Positions 58,725 to 64,000 of a stretch of DNA of 64,000 nt are shown here, piece after piece. The translations under genes were made by a program, and so were the position numbers. The notes below the pieces were generated by a model. The model was not told the DNA's origin. It made no database searches and worked only from the letters and a program-made list of their open reading frames with translations. The stretch is from Hymenobacter chitinivorans DSM 11115 (GTDB lineage Bacteria > Bacteroidota > Bacteroidia > Cytophagales > Hymenobacteraceae), in contig NZ_PGFA01000001.1 in assembly GCF_002797555.1 (NCBI RefSeq), positions 1,860,001-1,924,000 on the forward strand, written 5' to 3'. Every line of letters begins with the position of its first letter. The first letter of the stretch is position 1.

Positions 58725-59855
58725 ATGGAGGTCCTTACCCGGGAGCCGCGCGCCCGTCGGTGGGCCTGGCCGCTGGTCCTGCGCCGGCTGGCGCCTTTGT
58801 TGTGGTGGAGTTTGTTCGTGGCCTTCGAGTGGGTGGCTTTTCAAAGCTGGCAGGAAACCCCGCTCGTAACGGCGGGCTTCGTGCTGAAGGACTTGCTGGC
58901 GGCCGTGGCGGGCTACTACTTTTTTGCCCGCGTGGTGCTGCCGCGCCTGGTGCTGCGCCGCCGCTGGCTGCTGACGGGCCTCGGGCTGCTGGCCATTTAT
59001 TACGTTTGGGGCCTGTGCTCCTACGGCTATTACGCCTTGCTGCAGCACTCCGGGCTGATTTCGGCCAATGCCCACGACTACATGCACCGCGTCATCGACT
59101 ACGGCCTTTGGGGAGGAGTCTTTTCGTGGCGGGCCATTAGCATGGGCATCAGCGACTTTGTCGTGACCGTGCTGCCGCCCATCCTGATTCGCTTCGTGCG
59201 GTTTTTGCTCACGACCAGCAACCAGAGCCTGCGCCTGGAGCGCGAAAATCTCACTCTGGAGCTGAGCTTTCTAAAGGCCCAGGTCAACCCGCACTTTCTG
59301 TTCAACACCCTGAACAACATCTACACCATGGTCGTCAAGCAGGATGCCCGGGCGCCCGTCATGGTCCAGCACCTCACCGACTTGATGCATTACACGGTGT
59401 ATGAGTCGGACGCCGAAAAGGTGCCCCTGAGCCGGGAAATCGGGTTTCTGGAGGATTACCTGGAGCTGGAACGCCTGCGCTACGGCCGCCACGTCAGCAT
59501 CCGTTACCAGAAGTCGGGGCCCTTCGACGAGTTCCGCATTACCCCGCTGCTGTTCTTTCCCTTCGTCGAAAACGCCTTCAAGCACGGCGTCGACAGCAGC
59601 CTGGAAGCCAGCTGGGTCAGTATCACGCTGGCCGTGCACGAGGGGCAGCTGCACTTCGAAGTGAGCAACAGCCTGCCGCCCGCCGGTCCGCCCACGGCGT
59701 TTGGCGGGGTAGGGGTGGCCAACGTGCAAAAGCGCCTGGCCCTGCACTACCCGCCCCCGGACTACCAGCTCACCATCGGCCCCGAGCCCGCCGACCAAAC
59801 TTACCGCGTGGTCCTGGTGCTCCGCCTCGACCCGGTTCCTTCCCTGTCATCCTGA
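58725..59855 (+). CDS. LytS-type sensor histidine kinase (intact)
   Basis: This 376-aa kinase has about four TM segments (about 26-40, 52-72, 83-105, 140-162) and an intact catalytic domain: V-N-P-H-F-L-F-N-T-L-N-N (H190), N-box F-P-F-V-E-N-A-F-K-H-G and G-G-V-G-V-A-N-V. It lies 2 bp after the degenerate paralog and upstream of a LytTR regulator. The TGA stop is inside the REP-like repeat that follows, which encodes the last residues S-S. Confidence 0.9.
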   Translation: MEVLTREPRARRWAWPLVLRRLAPLLWWSLFVAFEWVAFQSWQETPLVTAGFVLKDLLAAVAGYYFFARVVLPRLVLRRRWLLTGLGLLAIYYVWGLCSYGYYALLQHSGLISANAHDYMHRVIDYGLWGGVFSWRAISMGISDFVVTVLPPILIRFVRFLLTTSNQSLRLERENLTLELSFLKAQVNPHFLFNTLNNIYTMVVKQDARAPVMVQHLTDLMHYTVYESDAEKVPLSREIGFLEDYLELERLRYGRHVSIRYQKSGPFDEFRITPLLFFPFVENAFKHGVDSSLEASWVSITLAVHEGQLHFEVSNSLPPAGPPTAFGGVGVANVQKRLALHYPPPDYQLTIGPEPADQTYRVVLVLRLDPVPSLSS

Positions 59856-59941
59856 GCTTTGCGAAGGACCTTATAACAGCCGACCGATTCGTACCAACGA
59901 CTTGTTTTGGCGTGATAAGGTCCTTCGCAAAGCTCCGGATG
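59846..59941. repeat. REP-like inverted repeat (TCATCCTGAGC ... AAGGACCT)
   Basis: The left arm (59846-59873) and right arm (59914-59941) are 28-bp near-perfect reverse complements that differ at only one position. The TCATCC-GAGC-GCGAAGGACC sequence is a repeat known across several bacterial phyla. It provides the stop codon of the kinase gene upstream and part of the leader of the regulator gene downstream. Confidence 0.85.
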
Positions 59942-59971
59942 ACTCCTACTATAGATTCCTTTTCCAGCCCC

Positions 59972-60679
59972 ATGATTAACTGCCTGATTATCGACGATGA
60001 GCCTTTCGCCCGCGAGCTGCTGGAAGGCTACGTGGCCCGGATTCCGGGCTTTCACCTGCTGGCCAGCTGCGCCCACGTCTTCGACGCGCTGGAGGTGTTG
60101 CAGCAGCAGAAAGTCGATTTGATTTTCTCCGACATCAACATGCCCCAGGTCAACGGCATCGAGTTCATCCGCTCCCTGCAGCATCCGCCCTACGTCATCT
60201 TCGTCACGGCCCACCCCAACTACGCCCTCGAAGGCTTCGAGCTCGACGCGCTGGACTACATCGTCAAGCCCGTGTCGTTTCCGCGGTTTCTGAAGGCCGT
60301 CAACAAAGCCCAGGCTCTCATCAACAGCCGCCCCGCAGCTACGGCCCCGGAGCCGGCCGCCCCGCAGTTCTTGTTCGTCAAGGAAGGCCACAGCCTGCAG
60401 CGGGTGCTCTTCGACGAAATCTATTACATCGAGGGCATGAAGGACTACATCAAAATCATCCTCAAAAACCGCGTCATCATCACCTACCTGCGCATGAGCC
60501 GGGTCGAAGACCAGCTGCCGGCTGCCCGCTTCACCCGCATCCAGAAGTCCTACATCGTGCGCATGGACGCCATCCGGGCCATCAGCGGCAACGAGGCTGA
60601 GCTCTACGATTTGCCCGAAAAGCTCCCCATCGGCAAGCAGCACAAGGAGGCGTTATTGGCGCGGTTCGGACTGAGCTAA
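59972..60679 (+). CDS. LytTR-family response regulator
   Basis: The 235-aa protein has a receiver (D8-D9 pair, phosphoacceptor D54 in I-F-S-D-I-N-M-P) and a LytTR DNA-binding domain (about 135-235: F-T-R-I-Q-K-S-Y-I-V). I start at the ATG at 59972. The open frame also runs upstream through the REP arm (M-I-R-S-F-A-K-L-R-M), which is a repeat-encoded artefact. Cognate partner of the two kinases upstream; targets unknown. Confidence 0.9.
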   Translation: MINCLIIDDEPFARELLEGYVARIPGFHLLASCAHVFDALEVLQQQKVDLIFSDINMPQVNGIEFIRSLQHPPYVIFVTAHPNYALEGFELDALDYIVKPVSFPRFLKAVNKAQALINSRPAATAPEPAAPQFLFVKEGHSLQRVLFDEIYYIEGMKDYIKIILKNRVIITYLRMSRVEDQLPAARFTRIQKSYIVRMDAIRAISGNEAELYDLPEKLPIGKQHKEALLARFGLS

Positions 60680-60722
60680 GGCAGAAAAGGCGAAGTGTCC
60701 GGATACGACGGCCGGGAGTTTT

Positions 60723-60738
60723 CGGATCAGCTGATCCG
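60723..60738. other. Perfect 16-bp palindrome at a convergent junction
   Basis: CGGATCAG/CTGATCCG is a perfect palindrome that overlaps the stop of the 110-aa membrane protein. It may be a protein-binding site or a short terminator stem; nothing else supports either. Confidence 0.35.
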
Positions 60739-61059
60739 CAGGAATGCGAAGCCTAGACCTATTACCGCCAATCCGGCCAGAATAAGTCCCATGATAAGGT
60801 TGGCATAGCCAAGGTCTTTTTTCTGGTAGTCATTGGTCTTGAAGGCCAGGCGCAGGCCAAGGATGGTGCACCTGAGGCCCACCACGACCAAGAGCGGCAG
60901 GCTGAACAAAGAAGCTGCGAAAAAGACCGTCCCGATTTTATTCGGAGCTAGCAGCTGTAGTAACAACAGGGCGAAAGGTGCGCTGTAGGCATAAATAGCG
61001 GTTCTGTACAGCTTCTCTATCCGTTTACGGGTTATTTTGCTCTGTAGTATCGGGTCCAT
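60727..61059 (-). CDS. Small membrane protein, 110 aa
   Basis: Three TM segments (about 25-45, 46-66 and 85-107) with a short basic N-terminus (R-K-R-I-E-K-L-Y-R) and a cytosolic loop, K-T-N-D-Y-Q-K-K-D. No signal peptide cleavage site and no recognised family. The ATG at 61059 is the first start in the frame. Confidence 0.6.
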   Translation of the reverse strand: MDPILQSKITRKRIEKLYRTAIYAYSAPFALLLLQLLAPNKIGTVFFAASLFSLPLLVVVGLRCTILGLRLAFKTNDYQKKDLGYANLIMGLILAGLAVIGLGFAFLRIS

Positions 61060-61171
61060 TGGTAGCGAAATACACCAGCTTAATGCCCGGACGTAGCTAC
61101 GAAACGTGCTAAGCCAGGGCCGGAACAGACCGTAGCGTTGTACGCTATAAACCTACGAATATAAACCAACG

Positions 61172-62542
61172 TTACCCCGGCGCCCCCGCCACTTCCGGCT
61201 CGCCGCGGCGGTGCATCTGCAGGATTCTTTCGCTGCAGCCCAGGCGGTGGGCAGCTAGCTTCAGGTTGCCGTTTTCGTGGGTAATGGCCACCTTTTTGGC
61301 TATTTCGGTTACCTGGTCCTTGATTTCCTTCAGCCCCAGACCCTGGTACAACAAGCCTTTGACGCCGGCCTCCAAGTCGCTGCCCTGCAGGCTGGGGCCC
61401 AGGCGGGCGAAGTCGGGCCAGTCGGAGCGCGGAATGTCGCCGATGGTGATGGGGCCTTCGCCCAGGTGCTTGTTGGCAATGCGGTTGATGAGCTGCTGCA
61501 GCTCGCGCACGTTGCCGGGGTAGTCGCGCAGCAGCAGAAAGTCGAACACCTGCCGGTCCACGGGCTGGTGGATGTGGTGCTGCTCCCGGAAGAAGTGCTC
61601 GGCCAGCCCCACAATGTCTTCTTTCCGCTCGCGCAGGGGCGGCAGCTGGCAGGTCCAGCCCGAAATGCGGTAGTACAAGTCCTGGCGAAACGTGCCCTTG
61701 TGCACCTCGGCCAGCAGGTCGCGGTTGGTGGCACTCACCAGCCGAAACTTGGCCCGGCGCCAGGTGTTGCTGCCCACGCGCTTGTAGGTGCCTTCCTGCA
61801 ACGCCCGCAGCAGCTCGGCCTGCAGGGGTAGCGGCAGCTCGCCCAGCTCATCCAGGAACAGCGTGCCTTCGTGGGCCAGGGCCAGGGCCCCGTCGCGGGT
61901 GCTGATGGCGTTGGTAAAGGCGCCCTTCTCGTGGCCAAACAGCTCCGAGCCCGAGAGGCCCGGAATCAGGTTGGTACAGTCGACCACCACACAGTCGCGC
62001 TTGCTGGGCCGCGGGTCGAGCTGGTGAATTTCCTGGGCCACGAGTTCCTTGCCGGTGCCGCTTTCGCCCATAATCAGCACCTGGCAGTTGCTCAGGGCCA
62101 TGTCGACCACCTGCCGCAGGGTGTTCACCCAGCAGCGGCTCTGGCCCACCATGCGCTGCTGCAGGTAAGTCACTTTCTCTTCCAGCAGCAGCCAGTACTG
62201 CAACCGCGACACGATAATCTGCACCGGCTTCTCGACCTCAAACCAGGAAAACACTTCCACTACGCCGCTGCGCAGCAGGGCCCAGGTGCTGGAGGTCGGC
62301 AGCAGGCTCACGGCCACGGCAATGATTTTGGTGTCGGCGTAAAGCGTATATGCCTCCAGGGTTTCCTGAATTTCCTCGAGCGGGGCCTGATGATCCAGAA
62401 AGATGATGCCCGCCCCCTCGGGCGTGTCGCCCAGGTGCACGGCCTGCAGCCCCACGCCGGCCTGCTCCAGGGCTTCCAGGATGCGCAACAGGCGGGAATT
62501 GTCGCGGGTAAAGGGCTTAAACCACACTCTGTATTCAGCCAT
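61172..62542 (-). CDS. Sigma-54-dependent transcriptional activator
   Basis: The 456-aa protein has an N-terminal receiver-like domain (1-120, no clear acidic pocket), an AAA+ domain (about 132-370) with Walker A G-E-S-G-T-G-K-E (159-166) and Walker B G-T-L-F-L-D-E (226-232), and a C-terminal HTH_8 (about 405-450). The sigma-54 contact loop reads G-A-F-T-N-A instead of G-A-F-T-G-A (207-212). The start ATG is at 62542; a 43-codon upstream extension is rejected. The box TTCCTTTG ends 2 bp before the ATG. Confidence 0.85.
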   Translation of the reverse strand: MAEYRVWFKPFTRDNSRLLRILEALEQAGVGLQAVHLGDTPEGAGIIFLDHQAPLEEIQETLEAYTLYADTKIIAVAVSLLPTSSTWALLRSGVVEVFSWFEVEKPVQIIVSRLQYWLLLEEKVTYLQQRMVGQSRCWVNTLRQVVDMALSNCQVLIMGESGTGKELVAQEIHQLDPRPSKRDCVVVDCTNLIPGLSGSELFGHEKGAFTNAISTRDGALALAHEGTLFLDELGELPLPLQAELLRALQEGTYKRVGSNTWRRAKFRLVSATNRDLLAEVHKGTFRQDLYYRISGWTCQLPPLRERKEDIVGLAEHFFREQHHIHQPVDRQVFDFLLLRDYPGNVRELQQLINRIANKHLGEGPITIGDIPRSDWPDFARLGPSLQGSDLEAGVKGLLYQGLGLKEIKDQVTEIAKKVAITHENGNLKLAAHRLGCSERILQMHRRGEPEVAGAPG

Positions 62543-62859
62543 GGCAAAGGAAAGTTGCGGGCCGCGCACGGCCCGGGTCAGGCCCGGTGGAAGATGCCAC
62601 CGGGTTCTTTGCAATAGGCGGGAAGAGAGCCTGCGGGCACACGGGCGGGGCTTGTCGGCTATGGCAAACAAGCCACTGCGGGCAGGGTGGGTGCTAGGGA
62701 ATCGGGATAATGAAGATAGGCATTATAGCTGTAATATAGAGTAACATGTATATGTGGTAGGGCGGTATAAGCTCCTGCGCTTGAATAGGGGCCCTAAAAA
62801 AATTACGGCCCCGGATTCTGTAATCCGGGGCCGTGCTGGCAGAACTGTAACCGGTTAAT
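62543..62859. other. Spacer upstream of the sigma-54 activator
   Basis: This 317-bp region holds the start-proximal box for the activator, an AT-rich stretch around 62700-62760, and the terminator at 62805-62834. No ORF I support. Confidence 0.5.
62805..62834 (-). terminator. Terminator of the partial outer-membrane barrel gene
   Basis: ACGGCCCCGGATT (62805-62817) pairs with AATCCGGGGCCGT (62822-62834), a 13-bp stem with a 4-nt loop. On the minus strand it is followed by AATTTTTTTAGG, a clean rho-independent terminator. Confidence 0.9.
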
Positions 62860-64000
62860 TTAGGAGCCCCCGGCGCGGCGCTTTTCGTCTTCGGCCCCGC
62901 CGCTGCGGCGCCGGGCCGGCGCCAGTTTATCATTGCCGAAGCGGTAGGAGAAGGCTAGGGTGGCCACCCGGAAGTCGCCGCGCTGGTAGAAGCGCTCCAC
63001 GTAGTTGTCGTAGGTGGAAGTGGCCCGGATGGCGCCGGTGTAGAAGGCGTCGGTTACGTTGAGCTTGAGGTTGGCTTTTCGTTCCCAGAGGCTTTTCTGA
63101 ATACCAAAAGCCACCTGCCCATAAGGGCGGGTATCGAAGAAGCCCGACAGCTCCCGCGACTGGTAGTTGGCGTTCAAATCGGCGCTCCAGCCTTTGCCGA
63201 AGGTGAACGTGCTGTTGCTGCTGAGCGAAAAAGCCGGCCGGGCGCTGCTGCGGTCCAGGGTGGTGCCGGCAATGCTGCCCACGTAGCGGTTGTAGTAGAG
63301 CACCCCGTTGTTGTACACGTTCCACCACTTGGCCAGCTCCACCGGGGCCGTCAGGGTAAGGGCGTAGTAGTACTGGGTGCCCAGGTTCTGGCTCGTCGAT
63401 ACCACGATGCGGCTGTTGGCGTTTTCGGGCTGTACGGTGCCCACGATGGGGTCGGAGGTGCGGCTGTAACTCAGGCCCAGGCTGTATTTCTGCTTGTAAG
63501 TGTGGGTCAGCTCCACGTTGTAGCTGGTCTGGGGCTTGAGCCGGGGGTTACCCGCGCCGTAGGTCGTCGCGTCGATGTAGGAGCGGAAGGGGTTGAGCTG
63601 CCCGTAGCCCGGCCGGTCGATGCGGCGGCTCAGCGACACGGACGTTTCGTGCTGCTCGGTGAAGGTGTGCTTGACGGCTGCGCTGGGGAAAAGCTGGAAG
63701 TAGTTGCGGTTGAAGTTGGCGTCCTCCGTAGCGTTGTCCGACTTGCCCACGCCCTTGGTTTGCTCCCCGCGCAGGCCCAGCTGCAGGGTCCAGCCGGGCA
63801 GGGTCTGGTTGTAATTCACGTAGCCCGCGTTGATGTTCTCGTCGTAGCGGAAGCGGTTCGACAGGTTCGCGTCGCGCACCAAATAATCCAGGCTCACGGC
63901 GCCGGAAGCGGGGTCCACGAAGGGAATGGTAAACTCCACGTCGTTGTCGGAGTGCACCCAGCTGACTTTGCCGCCCAGGTCCAGCCGGGCCTTTTTGGTG
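62860..64000 (-). CDS. Outer-membrane beta-barrel protein, C-terminal part
   Basis: The 5' end lies outside the window; the frame stays open to base 64000 (K-A-R-L-D-L-G-G-K-V-S-W-V-H-S-D), so the M at 63957 is an internal GTG, not a start. About 380 residues of barrel are visible, with alternating aromatic beta strands and R-R-I-D-R-P-G-Y-G-Q-L-N-P-F, the R-R-I-x-R-P-x-x-x-x-L-N-P motif shared with the two other barrels here. It ends F-S-Y-R-F-G-N and a basic Gly-rich tail, like the barrel at 22996-25614. Confidence 0.85.
   Translation of the reverse strand, partial: TKKARLDLGGKVSWVHSDNDVEFTIPFVDPASGAVSLDYLVRDANLSNRFRYDENINAGYVNYNQTLPGWTLQLGLRGEQTKGVGKSDNATEDANFNRNYFQLFPSAAVKHTFTEQHETSVSLSRRIDRPGYGQLNPFRSYIDATTYGAGNPRLKPQTSYNVELTHTYKQKYSLGLSYSRTSDPIVGTVQPENANSRIVVSTSQNLGTQYYYALTLTAPVELAKWWNVYNNGVLYYNRYVGSIAGTTLDRSSARPAFSLSSNSTFTFGKGWSADLNANYQSRELSGFFDTRPYGQVAFGIQKSLWERKANLKLNVTDAFYTGAIRATSTYDNYVERFYQRGDFRVATLAFSYRFGNDKLAPARRRSGGAEDEKRRAGGS

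Noticed and set aside
59912..59971. Frame upstream of the LytTR regulator starting M-I-R-S-F-A-K-L-R-M
   Set aside because: This is the translation of the REP arm, not part of the regulator; the receiver starts at 59972.
1..64000. CRISPR array
   Set aside because: Short repeats do occur in rows, but they are 7-8 nt units without unique spacers of regular length, and no cas gene is seen.
1..64000. tRNA or rRNA genes
   Set aside because: No T-loop GGTTCRANNCC block with matching acceptor stem was found in the intergenic regions I read; I cannot exclude a tRNA by eye alone.

Overview
The window looks like a chromosomal segment of a GC-rich member of the Bacteroidota, most likely Hymenobacter or a close relative in the Hymenobacteraceae. 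The signs are Bacteroidota-type promoter boxes (TAnnTTTG), a fused lpxC-fabZ gene, PorX, DUF4197, DUF2851 and DUF6252 family proteins, several TonB-type outer-membrane beta-barrels, LytTR regulators paired with LytS-type kinases, and a GC-rich genome with one AT-rich islet. I see no rRNA or tRNA gene, no CRISPR array and no complete insertion sequence.

Layout. 1-15.2 kb is mostly housekeeping: a SerC-like aminotransferase, aroQ, a DUF6252 lipoprotein, xerD, a DUF6044-like membrane protein, ftsK, a LolA-like protein, a DUF2851 protein, a membrane protein, a NeuD-like acetyltransferase, trhO and a nucleoside phosphorylase. 15.3-22.7 kb holds a LuxC-like acyl-CoA reductase divergent from a ferredoxin, an N-acetyl sugar amidotransferase next to a nitrilase, and valS. 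23-31 kb holds an outer-membrane barrel, a 56-aa membrane micro-ORF, an E2 acyltransferase, cinA and two DUF4197 paralogs. 31.4-37 kb is a lipid A cluster on the minus strand (HD hydrolase, lpxD, lpxC-fabZ, lpxA, ABC ATPase). 37.3 kb is porX. 39-46 kb holds small secreted proteins, a kinase/LytTR pair divergent from an outer-membrane barrel, and a HAD phosphatase. 46.5-56.1 kb is a nine-gene plus-strand operon, mostly of unassigned function. 56-64 kb holds a ChaN/erythromycin-esterase-like protein, a double histidine kinase plus LytTR system, a sigma-54 activator and a partial outer-membrane barrel.

Two things stand out. First, many spacers are filled by long inverted repeats whose arms are degenerate tandem 7- or 8-nt units, with a different unit in different elements. 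Their arms run up to, and often contain, the stop codons of flanking genes, and one copy sits in frame inside valS. Second, the 46.5-56.1 kb operon combines two paralogous acidic/glycine-zipper proteins that share a C-terminal G-T-W-x-R-R-G-R-T-L-V tail, a gluzincin-like metalloprotease, a large unknown protein, an oxoamine-synthase-like PLP enzyme, a Cys-rich protein with a toxin-like C-terminus, an M20 peptidase and an amidohydrolase. This is the best candidate for an undescribed system. A third theme is Bacteroidota -7 boxes placed only four bases before the start codon (lpxD, the 41-43 kb kinase), which predicts leaderless transcripts.
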